IMG/VR virus record: IMGVR_UViG_3300029448_000230
Location: 1-31,202 of that record
Length of the DNA stretch: 31,202 nt
Strand: one strand, 5' to 3'
DNA from: a virus
The stretch's first letter is position 1; each line of letters begins with the position of its first letter. Below the pieces are notes generated by a model, which made no database searches, was not told where the DNA came from, and saw nothing but the letters and a program-made list of their open reading frames with translations. The translations under genes and the position numbers were made by a program. Shown here one piece after another: positions 1 through 8,569 of this stretch.

Positions 1-2110
1 GCATCTCATTATTACCAGCTTGTCCATCCATACCAATCATACAAATACTCTCACTCGCATCATTGTAAGGAACTGCTACAATAGCATTTGTTTTTCTTGT
101 GGCCGTACCTGTTCTTGACTGAATGGTCAACTTTCCTTTTTGGTTACCCCCTCTACCGATTATCGTATCACCATTGATGACCGCTCCTCCATTGACATCT
201 AATTTTGCGGTGGGACTAGAACTGCCGATACCCACGCTGCCATCTGTTTCAATACGCATTCTTTCAGCTACAGTTCCTGCTGCGGCAGTAGCAAAACCAA
301 TCCTACCATCATCCTTGTTACTTGTATCCGTGCCCGTAAACATACTAATCCGTGCTACGTTTGTTCCGTTCCAATTAGCATCTATGAAAGCGATATTGTC
401 TGCGGCTGAACTAATATTTCCATCAAATATTAAATTGTTTCTTGTGTCACCTGTGCTTTTTAAAAGAATACCCTCTGCACTATTATCAGTATGTAAATGT
501 AAGTTATTACCTGGACTCGCTGTGCCGATACCCACCGCACCAGCAGATGTAATACGCATATGCTCTGTAAGTGTATTACTTAACATTGTCTTAAAAGTCA
601 TATGTGAATCTGTCGCGGCTGCGTCATCCCAATCATCATCTTTACCTATAGTAATACGACCAGCATCTCTCATTGTTGATGCTTGAGCTAATCTCATATT
701 AATTGCTACTGATTGACCTGTCTCTCCACTCGCATGGTCAGTATTGTCTATCTGCAATCCTTCAAAAAGTCCATTATCAGCTGCTCCTACTATGTGTAAT
801 GCCTTTGCGGGACTACCAGTGCCGATACCCACGTTGCCTGTTCCATCTATACGCATCGCCTCTGTAACACTATCAGAAATCCTTGTCTTAAATATTAAAG
901 CACCTTTAGTGGTAGCTCCATCGTCATCAGCTGATATCTCTGCTCTAGCTGCTAAACCTGTAGCTTCGGTGGATTGAAAATTTATACTTGGATTATTACC
1001 AGCATCCGTGCCAGTAGACCTAATTTTAATCGCCGCAGTTGCACCGTGCACCTCCAACTCATCAGCGGGTGCATCTGTGCCTACGCCCACGTTGCCACCT
1101 ATAAATGTAGTTACACCAGTGCCTTTGGTAACGATTGAACCAAATGAACCAGTCGATGTAGCTGAACCACTTATCGTGTTACCTTTAAAATCGTGAACAT
1201 CATCGCTACTGTTACCAAATTGGGTTGAACCACTCGTAAATAGAATGGAAGCTGACTCAAACTCCGTGTGAACCTCTTGTGCCGTTAAAGTGCCTCCTAC
1301 AGCAAAATCACCAGTTATTGTACCAGCTGCGAATGTCGGCGATGCATCCGTGGTTAGGTCTTGATTTACGTTTGAGTTCTCCTCCACCGTTAAAGTTTTA
1401 GATGCCCCACTAAAAGTTATCGTACCATCGTTTCCGTCACCCACGGTGAGACTTTCATTTAAGGTTAAGGTTCTTGCCGCACCTACTGCATTTACCGTAA
1501 CGTTATTGTTTTGTGTTGTGAATGTGCCTGCTGTAGTTAAATCCCCACCAAGAGTCAAAGTATTTGAACCAAATAGCGCATTAGCTTGATGTGTCTGTAA
1601 TCTACCAATCGAACCTGTTGAGATTGATGAAGCGCTGATACTACGATTAAATGTAGCATCACCTGCCTCTGACATATCTAATGTTAATGCGGTTATCGTT
1701 GCTGAATCGTCAACACCTTTGAAAAGAATATCATTATTATTACTTATGGATTTTATTACTAAATCGGATGAGACCCTACTAATTCTACCAAATTCTGTAC
1801 CGTCGTCTTTTAATTTTACATCAGCACCATCGGCGTCAATAACGACATCTCCAGCTGAATCTATGGTTAAATCTCCAGCATCATTTGAGATTGTTCGGGC
1901 ATTGACCGAAGAACCACTTATGACACCACTAGCGGTCACCTCATTAAATAGAACATCATCAGTCGTACCAACCCTTTGGTTACCAAACGAACCGCTGATA
2001 TGTCCTGCGAAACTTGATGATATGTCTACGGCTTGAATCGTACCATCATCTATGTTTGAGGTATTAACAGTTATTGGGTCTGCACTCTGTGGTTTACCGA
2101 TGTAAGGCAT
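1..2110 (-). CDS. Tail-fibre-type virion protein, 3' end outside window
   Basis: The frame is open from an ATG at 2110 to the window edge, giving 703 codons with no stop, so the C-terminus is missing. The start overlaps the TAA of the upstream gene (TAATG). The N-terminal part carries ISGS/TGSFG elements like the fibre gene upstream. Around residues 300-330 it has the shared element GTLTAQEVHTEFESASI followed by a SGSTQFG turn. From about residue 340 there are four spaced copies of a G-[NS]-VGIGT-x2-P-x4-L-x-V type repeat (near residues 341, 427, 523 and 626), known from phage fibres that often end in an intramolecular chaperone/peptidase S74 domain; that end would lie outside the window. Likely a distal fibre or adhesin subunit. 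The class is fairly certain; the exact role is not. Confidence 0.75.
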   Translation of the reverse strand, partial: MPYIGKPQSADPITVNTSNIDDGTIQAVDISSSFAGHISGSFGNQRVGTTDDVLFNEVTASGVISGSSVNARTISNDAGDLTIDSAGDVVIDADGADVKLKDDGTEFGRISRVSSDLVIKSISNNNDILFKGVDDSATITALTLDMSEAGDATFNRSISASSISTGSIGRLQTHQANALFGSNTLTLGGDLTTAGTFTTQNNNVTVNAVGAARTLTLNESLTVGDGNDGTITFSGASKTLTVEENSNVNQDLTTDASPTFAAGTITGDFAVGGTLTAQEVHTEFESASILFTSGSTQFGNSSDDVHDFKGNTISGSATSTGSFGSIVTKGTGVTTFIGGNVGVGTDAPADELEVHGATAAIKIRSTGTDAGNNPSINFQSTEATGLAARAEISADDDGATTKGALIFKTRISDSVTEAMRIDGTGNVGIGTGSPAKALHIVGAADNGLFEGLQIDNTDHASGETGQSVAINMRLAQASTMRDAGRITIGKDDDWDDAAATDSHMTFKTMLSNTLTEHMRITSAGAVGIGTASPGNNLHLHTDNSAEGILLKSTGDTRNNLIFDGNISSAADNIAFIDANWNGTNVARISMFTGTDTSNKDDGRIGFATAAAGTVAERMRIETDGSVGIGSSSPTAKLDVNGGAVINGDTIIGRGGNQKGKLTIQSRTGTATRKTNAIVAVPYNDASESICMIGMDGQAGNNEM

Positions 2111-2448
2111 TAAGTAATCTCCAATACACTAACCACGACATCTAATGACGTTGCCGTGTCGCTTTGAAATTGTAAAACATCTGCGGCTTGTAAAACGACC
2201 TTGTTACCCGCCATGACCTCAACACTTGAACCAACTGGTACAGGCGCAGTCTTAACAACGAAGACATCGTCTTGACCTGCCGCACTCCCATCCTTTTTCA
2301 ATTTTATTGAACTTCCGATTGGTGATGAGTGTGTGTTAGCCATACTAGCACCGAGCACGATTGATGTTGTTGAGCCTGGACAGGTATAAACACCTACGAG
2401 AGTTGTTCCGATACTACCACTTGTTATTGATTTAAATGTGTTTGCCAT
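2110..2448 (-). CDS. Small conserved virion structural protein (112 aa)
   Basis: A 112-residue, beta-rich protein without membrane segment or signal peptide. It has a regular pattern of short hydrophobic strands and turns (GTTLVGVYTCPG, GNKVVLQAADVLQFQS) and ends in SVLEIT. From memory, this pattern recurs in small virion proteins of marine T4-like phages; I cannot name a function. ATG at 2448 is preceded by GGAT about six bases upstream. Its TAA overlaps the next ATG by one base, so it is translationally linked to the fibre gene downstream. Position between two fibre genes suggests a fibre- or head-decoration role (inference). Confidence 0.65.
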   Translation of the reverse strand: MANTFKSITSGSIGTTLVGVYTCPGSTTSIVLGASMANTHSSPIGSSIKLKKDGSAAGQDDVFVVKTAPVPVGSSVEVMAGNKVVLQAADVLQFQSDTATSLDVVVSVLEIT

Positions 2449-2465
2449 TTTTTATCCTTATTTAC

Positions 2466-2473
2466 TATAAATA
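2466..2473 (+). promoter_or_regulatory. TATAAATA octamer, plus-strand orientation
   Basis: Exact T4-late-promoter octamer in the gap between the large fibre gene and the 112-aa gene. It reads TATAAATA on the plus strand, so relative to the genes it appears as TATTTATA. Activity is unproven. Confidence 0.3.
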
Positions 2474-5400
2474 TTATCCTAACGCAATTGATAATGCTAT
2501 TATGTCACCATCCAACGTGTCTAATTTTGTTGCCACCGAAGAGCTAAATGTTGTTAGTGATTCTATACTCATACCACCAACTTGAACCTCACCAAAGGAG
2601 CCGGTTGAGGTAGCCGAACCACTTATGTTACCGCTTGGGTTAACCACCGAACCACTTATATCAGCGGCTATCTGAGCAGATGAACTTATTACAGAACCCT
2701 CAGCCTCACCCTCCTCCGAGGTGATTCTTGATGCGAGACTTGCTGAGACCGCATTAAATGAACCGCTTATCGTGGTTCTATCTAAACTTCTAATCACATC
2801 AGCGTTATCACCAAGTGAACCACTAATGTCTGCAGCTATTTGAGCTGATGAACTTACGACCGAACCCTCAGCCTCACCCTCTTCAGCTGTCAATCTCGAT
2901 GATATGCTTTCTGATACCGAGGTGAAAGAACCACTAATTGTATCTCTTGTTAGGGTTCTGATTACAGCTGCGTTAGCACCTAACGAACCGCTTATATCAG
3001 CTGCTAGTTGAGCTGAGCCAGATACTAAGGTTTCTCCTAATTCATCCTCAGCGGTGGTTATCCTCGATGCTAAACTTGAACTCGTGCTTGTAAATGAACC
3101 ACTAATCGTTTCCCTTGTTAAACTTCTAATAACATCAGCATTATCCCCAAGTGAACCGCTTATATCAGCTGCTAGTTGTGAGGAACCTGAAACTATTCCA
3201 ACCTCTAAATTTCCTATGGCAGCGTTTGATAGTGAACCGCTTATATCTGCAGCTATTTGAGCTGATGAGCTAACAACGGAACCCTCAGCCTCGGCTTCCT
3301 CCGCGGTAATCCTCGAAGCTAGACTTGAGGATACCGAAGTAAACGAACCGCTAATTGTTGTTCTATCTAAACTTCTGATGACATCAGCATTTGAACCTAA
3401 TGAACCACTTATGTCAGCTGCTAATTGAGCTGAACCTGAAACCAATGTATTTTCTAACTCATCTTCTGCTATCGTTATTCTCGATGCTAAACTTGAGCTT
3501 GTGGTTGTAAATGAGCCACTAATGGTGTCCCTTGTTAATGTTCTTATTACGCTAGCATTAGAACCCAAGGAACCGCTGATATCTGCCGCCAGTTGTGCTG
3601 AACTTGTGACAACATTAGCTACATTTGCTCCTAAATGTTCCTTTGAGAATGAACCACTTATGTCGGCTGAAATCTGTGCTGAACTTGATAAAGCTCCGAC
3701 AAAAGTTCCCTCGAAACTATCTGCCGACATGCTACCTGTGGTGTTCACAGAGCCAGTAATATTATGAACATCATCCATACTATTACCAAATTTAGTAGAA
3801 CCACTTGTGAATAGTATTGATGCTGATTCGAACGCTGTATGCACCTCTTGTGCGGTCAAGGTGCCTGTTACAGTAACATCTCCGATTGTGGTCACGCCAG
3901 AAACTTGTAGGTTATCATCAATTACGACTGTGCCACCAGCGGAATCTAATGTAAGATTACCAGCCGAGGTATCAACCTCACTAGCCGCTGTAACACCTAC
4001 CTGTATATTACCTAAAGTAGAACCGCCAGATATATCACCCATATAGGATTTTAATCTTGACATCGTGGCTTTTCTATTTGTACCACCAGCTCCGTCATCT
4101 AAAATAAATAAATCAGCATCAACAATCGCCGCACCAATATCATCAGCACCATCTATATCAATTTGGGTTATATCAAAAGTTGTTAATCGGGTGGATAGTG
4201 ATGCACTTAGAGCGGTTGATGAACCACTTATGTCGGTTGCTATCTGTGCCGAGCTGGTGACAACGTTAGCTACTTTATCACCTAAATGTTCTTTCGAGAA
4301 TGAACCGCTTATATCTGCGGCTATTTGAGCAGACGAGCTAACGACTGAACCCTCAGCTTCACTTTCCTCAGCGGTCAGTCTTGATGCTATACTCTCTGAA
4401 ACAGCCGTAAATGAACCACTAATAGTTGTCCTATCTAAACTCCTAATGACCGCTGCGTTATCACCAAGTGAACCGCTTATATCGGCTGCTAGTTGAGCCG
4501 AACCACTTACTAAAGTCCTAAATCCATTTATGTCCTGCACCAATGCATTTTGACCTGTGTGTATCGCCCATCCCATATAACCATGAGAAGAACATTGGTA
4601 GTAAATTATCTGAGGACTATCCTTGTCAATCAGTAATGTGATTACGTTACCATCCACCGATACGTGAGTCGATGGATTATATTGGGTCGTCTTAGCCGCA
4701 TCAAAATAAAATCTTATCGGGTGTGATGTTGCACCACTATAATCAAACTTGTAATAACCCTCTGTTAAATATAAGAAAGGGGTTTCAACACCATCAATAA
4801 TATAACCTTGACTCGAACCCGAATCCTTATAAGGATGGTTTGATGTTTTTGTTGCTGCTGTTGCTGTAAATGTGTGAGCGCTTGCAGCTGAACTTAACTT
4901 ACCCTCTGCTAATCTAGCTAAATAATTAAAACCTTGTACTGGCTCTCTTCCTAACTCTATCTTACCTGTGGTCGTTAGGGAACCAGCTAAACTCACGTCG
5001 TCGTTAAAATCTATTGTCGCTCCACCAGTCGTTGAAACAAAAGCATCGGCCGATACTGTACCACCAGCTTCAACCCTACCAAATGAACCAGTTGAGGTAG
5101 CCGAACCACTTATGTTGACAGTTGGATTTGCGATTGAACCGCTTATCTCGTCAGCTATTTGTGCTGAACTCGATACGAGTGTTTTTGAGGTACTACCCGC
5201 CTCGACATCGGTGACCCTTGTTGAAAAACTCGAGCTTGACTCTGTAAACGAACCACTAATTGTTGGTCTGGTCAGACTTCTTATTACATCAGCGTTGACA
5301 CCGAGTGAACCGCTTATATCAACCGCTATCTGTGCAGATGAACTTACAACCGAACCCTCAGCTTCATCTTCCTCCAATGTCAGCCTAAGAGCTAGACTTT

Positions 5401-5749
5401 CAGAAACGGATGTAAAAGAACCACTTATATCACTAGCTATCTGTGCCGATGAACTTACAACCGAACCTTCAGCCTCACCCTCTTCAGCGGTTAGTCTTAG
5501 AGCTAAACTTTCAGATACGGCTGTAAATGAACCACTAATATTATCTGCTATCTGCGCCGAACCTGATATAACACCATTAAATGTACCAGTAAAATTATCT
5601 GCCGTAATATTACCACTACCACTAATATCACCGCTGGCGGTCACACTACCTTGAAAGTCAGAACTACCTATAAGTGTCTGAGTTGAACCAGACAGTATAA
5701 ATGAGCCTGTTAATTTAGGATTTAGTTGTTTGCTGTCTAATAAAGCCAT
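2474..5749 (-). CDS. Large repetitive tail-fibre-type protein (1091 aa)
   Basis: A 1091-residue Ser/Ala/Ile-rich protein built mainly from copies of a ~55-60 residue unit: [SG]SAQ[IL]AxDISGS, a linker such as LGDNADVIRSLDR, TISGSFTxxSxSLxSRLTxEE, then acidic EGEAEGS. I count 15 copies of the AQ/SQ-[IL]-x3-ISGS element. The AQ...SRLTAEE phasing suggests alternating beta turns and short coiled coils in a trimeric fibre. Two non-repeat inserts break the array: a cupredoxin-like domain (about residues 285-395) and a segment near residues 610-680 with the element GTLTAQEVHTAFESASI shared by three neighbours. ATG at 5749 lies inside the end of the upstream zinc-finger gene (35-bp overlap). No catalytic enzyme domain seen. 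Structural role likely; receptor specificity unknown. Confidence 0.8.
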   Translation of the reverse strand: MALLDSKQLNPKLTGSFILSGSTQTLIGSSDFQGSVTASGDISGSGNITADNFTGTFNGVISGSAQIADNISGSFTAVSESLALRLTAEEGEAEGSVVSSSAQIASDISGSFTSVSESLALRLTLEEDEAEGSVVSSSAQIAVDISGSLGVNADVIRSLTRPTISGSFTESSSSFSTRVTDVEAGSTSKTLVSSSAQIADEISGSIANPTVNISGSATSTGSFGRVEAGGTVSADAFVSTTGGATIDFNDDVSLAGSLTTTGKIELGREPVQGFNYLARLAEGKLSSAASAHTFTATAATKTSNHPYKDSGSSQGYIIDGVETPFLYLTEGYYKFDYSGATSHPIRFYFDAAKTTQYNPSTHVSVDGNVITLLIDKDSPQIIYYQCSSHGYMGWAIHTGQNALVQDINGFRTLVSGSAQLAADISGSLGDNAAVIRSLDRTTISGSFTAVSESIASRLTAEESEAEGSVVSSSAQIAADISGSFSKEHLGDKVANVVTSSAQIATDISGSSTALSASLSTRLTTFDITQIDIDGADDIGAAIVDADLFILDDGAGGTNRKATMSRLKSYMGDISGGSTLGNIQVGVTAASEVDTSAGNLTLDSAGGTVVIDDNLQVSGVTTIGDVTVTGTLTAQEVHTAFESASILFTSGSTKFGNSMDDVHNITGSVNTTGSMSADSFEGTFVGALSSSAQISADISGSFSKEHLGANVANVVTSSAQLAADISGSLGSNASVIRTLTRDTISGSFTTTSSSLASRITIAEDELENTLVSGSAQLAADISGSLGSNADVIRSLDRTTISGSFTSVSSSLASRITAEEAEAEGSVVSSSAQIAADISGSLSNAAIGNLEVGIVSGSSQLAADISGSLGDNADVIRSLTRETISGSFTSTSSSLASRITTAEDELGETLVSGSAQLAADISGSLGANAAVIRTLTRDTISGSFTSVSESISSRLTAEEGEAEGSVVSSSAQIAADISGSLGDNADVIRSLDRTTISGSFNAVSASLASRITSEEGEAEGSVISSSAQIAADISGSVVNPSGNISGSATSTGSFGEVQVGGMSIESLTTFSSSVATKLDTLDGDIIALSIALG
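2640..5575 (-). repeat. Array of ~55-60-residue ISGS fibre repeats
   Basis: Fifteen protein-level copies of [SG]S[AS]Q[IL]xxx ISGS within one gene, most followed by TISGSFTxxSxSLxSRLT. At DNA level the copies are similar but diverged at third positions, so the array is old rather than a recent slippage product. It is interrupted by the domains at roughly 4565-4897 and 3700-4060. Confidence 0.8.
4565..4897 (-). other. Cupredoxin-like domain inside the fibre protein
   Basis: About residues 285-395 of the 1091-aa protein have a sequence character unlike the flanking repeats: aromatic beta strands (TPFLYLTEGYYKFDY, HPIRFYFD, VITLLIDKD, PQIIYYQCSSHGYMGW). His343, Cys386, His389 and Met392 are laid out as H-(42 residues)-C-x2-H-x2-M. 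Type I copper proteins such as plastocyanin use H-(46)-C-x2-H-x4-M, so the layout is close, though the last loop is shorter. Related C-x2-H-x2-M segments occur, from memory, in other marine phage structural proteins. Copper binding is not established. Confidence 0.5.
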
Positions 5750-6008
5750 ACTCTACTTCTTGTTGTTTTCTATCTTCCCACCAATTTGTAATTGATTTAG
5801 AAATCTTCTTTTTATGTTCAACCGTTTTTGGTTGTTTCATTTTTTCTATAGTCTCTAATGTAAATTTTCTATCTTGTTGTGCACAAGATTTACAAACACT
5901 ATTATTACCAACCGCTCTGTCGAAAGAATCTTTACGAGTGTAGGTTAACATCTTCCCACAGTCAGGACACGGACGATTCTTTCTATTTTTCCAATGTCTT
6001 TTTCTCAT
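5715..6008 (-). CDS. Small zinc-finger protein with NUMOD3-like motif (97 aa)
   Basis: The N-terminal half has C14-x2-C17 and C39-x2-C42, a likely zinc finger, in a strongly basic context (RKRHWKNRKNR). Residues 49-78 (FTLETIEKMKQP...EHKKKISKSITNWW) resemble the NUMOD3 DNA-binding motif found after the catalytic core of phage homing endonucleases. No GIY-YIG or HNH core is visible, so this is either a stand-alone DNA-binding protein or the remnant of a homing endonuclease. It sits between two fibre genes and its 3' end overlaps the next gene by 35 bp. ATG at 6008 is preceded by only GGT. Moderately sure it is real because the cysteines and motif are coherent. Confidence 0.6.
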   Translation of the reverse strand: MRKRHWKNRKNRPCPDCGKMLTYTRKDSFDRAVGNNSVCKSCAQQDRKFTLETIEKMKQPKTVEHKKKISKSITNWWEDRKQQEVEYGFIRQQTTKS

Positions 6009-6011
6009 ACC

Positions 6012-6019
6012 TATAAATA
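6012..6019 (+). promoter_or_regulatory. TATAAATA octamer, plus-strand orientation
   Basis: Exact octamer only three bases upstream of the minus-strand ATG at 6008. If it were the -10 element for that gene the transcript would start at or inside the ORF, which argues against a simple promoter role here. Confidence 0.25.
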
Positions 6020-6046
6020 TCTAACAATGGTAAATCGAATGTGGTG

Positions 6047-6871
6047 TTACGAATTAAATTTACCAAAAGCTACAATTTCATCATCATTATCTATATCATA
6101 TCCGATTGAGTCGGTATTTACAAATAAAAACATTGAGTTACCGCTTTGTTTGATTGATAATGCATCGGTTTCCATAAAAGCTCCGTTATTGAAAAACATA
6201 AAATCTTCAACCGACGTTGCGGATAAATCTGTTGGGGATGAAGCCGTCACCGCCGTAAAGCTTTGTGTTGTAGCACTCACAAAACTTCCCGTGTGTGCAA
6301 AACTTTTTCTTAGATAAATTTGAAAATCGTCAGTCTGCTCCGTCACATAATTCTTCAAGGCATTTTCTGTTACAATCGCGGTAGCCGCTCCATCAACAAT
6401 CGTATTAGATATTTCATTAAAAGAAAGACCATTCAGAACGATTGAACCACTCGTATTTAAACTACCAGTAAGATTATGAATATCGTCTAACGTATCCCCA
6501 AAAGCGGTTGAACCACTTTCAAATATTGTTATTGATTCACTAAGTTCAGTCTTAAAATCACCAGCGGTCAATATACCATTTACGCTAGCGCTCTGTAATC
6601 CAACTAAATTTGAAGATATTGTTAGGTCACCTGTTACGGATAAACTGCCTGATATTGATTGGTCTGCTATCCTTAATGTTGAGTCGTTAATATTGATTAG
6701 AGGGATTGTTACTTCATCAAAACTAACATCCGAATCCGTCGATACATCTTGTCCTATATTAAAGGTTACGGTAACATTATCCCTTAGAATTATATCTTCG
6801 TTTCCGTTGGTTATTGAAAAACCAACACCATCATTAAATCTAATCGGTTGCTTTAAAATAAAACGAGCCAT
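6047..6871 (-). CDS. Fibre-type virion protein paralogous to the C-terminus of the gp15 fusion (274 aa)
   Basis: N-terminal residues 1-70 (MARFILKQPIRFNDGVGFSI) form a probable attachment region. The middle contains the shared fibre element (LTAGDFKTELSESITIFESGSTAFGDTLDD). Residues ~135-274 align by eye with the last ~150 residues of the next gene upstream: SFTAVTASSPTDLSATSVEDFMFF versus SFSAVTASAPDGLTAVSENDFVFF, NTDSIGYDIDNDDEI versus NNDSIGYDLEADDEI, and both end in GKFNS. This is a clear duplication. Only nine bases separate it from the upstream stop. Likely a neck or tail appendage; function not recognised. Confidence 0.7.
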   Translation of the reverse strand: MARFILKQPIRFNDGVGFSITNGNEDIILRDNVTVTFNIGQDVSTDSDVSFDEVTIPLININDSTLRIADQSISGSLSVTGDLTISSNLVGLQSASVNGILTAGDFKTELSESITIFESGSTAFGDTLDDIHNLTGSLNTSGSIVLNGLSFNEISNTIVDGAATAIVTENALKNYVTEQTDDFQIYLRKSFAHTGSFVSATTQSFTAVTASSPTDLSATSVEDFMFFNNGAFMETDALSIKQSGNSMFLFVNTDSIGYDIDNDDEIVAFGKFNS

Positions 6872-6880
6872 TATAAAAAC

Positions 6881-8569
6881 CTAACTGTTAAATTTTCCGA
6901 CCGCTAATATCTCATCATCCGCCTCTAAATCATATCCAATGCTATCGTTATTTACTTTTAATAAAAAATTAGATGCGGCTTGTTGTATCTCTATCGCATC
7001 ATGTTCCATATACTGTCCATTTATAAAGAAAACAAAATCATTCTCAGAAACCGCAGTCAGACCATCAGGTGCTGAAGCGGTCACCGCACTAAAACTAGCC
7101 GTCGCCGGTATTGTAATTGATGATGAGGTCTTAACAAATTGTTTTCTTAAAAAGGATTGTTGTGTATCTGTTGAATTATCCACAAAAGTTTTAGCCGCAT
7201 TTTCTGTGATTAGGGCTGTAGAACTTCCATCGGTTAGGGATGTGTCATTGGATACCTCATTTACCGTATATTGATTCAAAACTAAAGAACCTGAAGTTGA
7301 TAAACTTCCTGTAAAATTATGGGTGTCCGATGTGTCATCCCCAAACTTGGTGGAACCACTACTAAAAATGATTGAGGCTGAGACAAAGACAGTCTTTAAC
7401 TCTTGTGCTGTAATTGTACCAGCGATTGTAGCGTTTCCATTTACAGTTAAATCACCCGTATTTGTGAGTGAGCCTGTTAAAGATAAATTATTTGATGTGA
7501 TTGATGAATTCTCAATTCTTGTATCTCCTAATATTACTGAACTAGCTGATACAGAATTAAAAACAACATCACTTGTTGTTGCTACCGCCTGACCGATGGT
7601 GAATGTAGCAATACCTGTACTACTACCATCAAAACTTAAATTGTTAGGAGAAACTGTTACACCCGTACCTTGAGACAAAGTCAAAGTATTTGTTGTTGTA
7701 ACACCTAAATCGGTTGTTTCAGTAGAGCCTGGTAAGGATGTTGCTGAATCAACGACACCCTCAACAAATTGTCCAGCCCTACCTGTTACCGTATCAACCT
7801 TTGAATCAACCTCGGAGCCAAACACAACCCTTTTAGGTGATAAATATTTTTGTGTAGTAGACCTATGGTCAAAATTAGCCTTTGGTAATAAGTAACCTTT
7901 TAAAGTTACAGAAAAGTTTGAACGAACCAATCTCTCAGCATCATTAATTTCGGTTGCATCCGTTATGCTATCAACGACAGAGCGAAATCTCATTCTATCA
8001 GGCTCACCCCAATAAGCTCCATCAGAGTAAACGATTCTCTCTAATATTTTATTCATTTGTTCAATATAGCTTGTCCAAACAATAAAATCATAAGAGACGG
8101 TTACATAATCTGGCACGGTTACATTGTAATACTCTCTACTTGGTTGATTTCCAATTTGTATGGAGAAATTGTCATATTTATTTTCGGATGAAAATTTCTT
8201 TTCAAAAGTATAAAATAAATTTGGGTTATTAGCGTCCAACTTGTCTTGAGGTAAAGTGTCATCCTTGTCGATGGACGTTCTTTTATAAGCTATGACTGGT
8301 GTTATAATTTTGTCTTTCTTGTCCCTCATAAAACCATTTTTTTGAATAGCGCTCCAACGTTCTGGCGATGCGTACATTATTGGAACTTTTACATTTTCAC
8401 CATTATCCTCAACGGACGGCTTTATAACATTATTGAAATAAAAAGTAATAGCGCTATCTATATCTAAAAGGGTAACCTCTGGATTCTTAACGTCATCTTT
8501 TTTTCTCGAATATATAAATCCTCTATTTAATACTCTTTTTTTTCTTGGTAATGGTTTAGTTGTCGCCAT
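6881..8569 (-). CDS. 15: gp15-like tail terminator/sheath stabiliser fused to fibre-type domain (562 aa)
   Basis: Residues 1-~255 match the pattern of T4 gp15, which caps the tail tube and sheath and joins the tail to the head: VKVPIMYASPERW (T4 IRVPITYASKEHF), YDFIVWTSYIEQMNKILERI (T4 YELSIFTRYEDDMFQIVEQI), RSNFSVTLKGYLLP (T4 WSLTFEVNGWMYP) and a closing FGSEVDS. T4 gp15 is ~272 residues; here about 300 extra residues follow. They carry fibre elements (GTITAQELKTVFVSASI, SGSTKFG) and a C-terminal domain duplicated in the neighbouring 274-aa protein. ATG overlaps the preceding TAA (TAATG). The comparison with T4 is from memory; the position after gp13/gp14-like genes supports it. Confidence 0.72.
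   Translation of the reverse strand: MATTKPLPRKKRVLNRGFIYSRKKDDVKNPEVTLLDIDSAITFYFNNVIKPSVEDNGENVKVPIMYASPERWSAIQKNGFMRDKKDKIITPVIAYKRTSIDKDDTLPQDKLDANNPNLFYTFEKKFSSENKYDNFSIQIGNQPSREYYNVTVPDYVTVSYDFIVWTSYIEQMNKILERIVYSDGAYWGEPDRMRFRSVVDSITDATEINDAERLVRSNFSVTLKGYLLPKANFDHRSTTQKYLSPKRVVFGSEVDSKVDTVTGRAGQFVEGVVDSATSLPGSTETTDLGVTTTNTLTLSQGTGVTVSPNNLSFDGSSTGIATFTIGQAVATTSDVVFNSVSASSVILGDTRIENSSITSNNLSLTGSLTNTGDLTVNGNATIAGTITAQELKTVFVSASIIFSSGSTKFGDDTSDTHNFTGSLSTSGSLVLNQYTVNEVSNDTSLTDGSSTALITENAAKTFVDNSTDTQQSFLRKQFVKTSSSITIPATASFSAVTASAPDGLTAVSENDFVFFINGQYMEHDAIEIQQAASNFLLKVNNDSIGYDLEADDEILAVGKFNS

Noticed and set aside
2640-5575. CRISPR-like appearance of the repeated DNA
   Set aside because: Repeats are in frame, diverged at third positions and longer than CRISPR repeats; there are no spacers and the region is one coding frame.
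4968-5654. Long plus-strand open frame (228 codons) opposite the large fibre gene
   Set aside because: It is the mirror of the repeated ISGS coding sequence; its repeats follow the minus-strand gene and no ribosome site precedes it.
6047-8569. The gp15 fusion and 274-aa gene as one frameshifted gene
   Set aside because: Each has its own start and stop and a distinct N-terminal region, and both have a complete C-terminal domain ending GKFNS; duplication explains the similarity.
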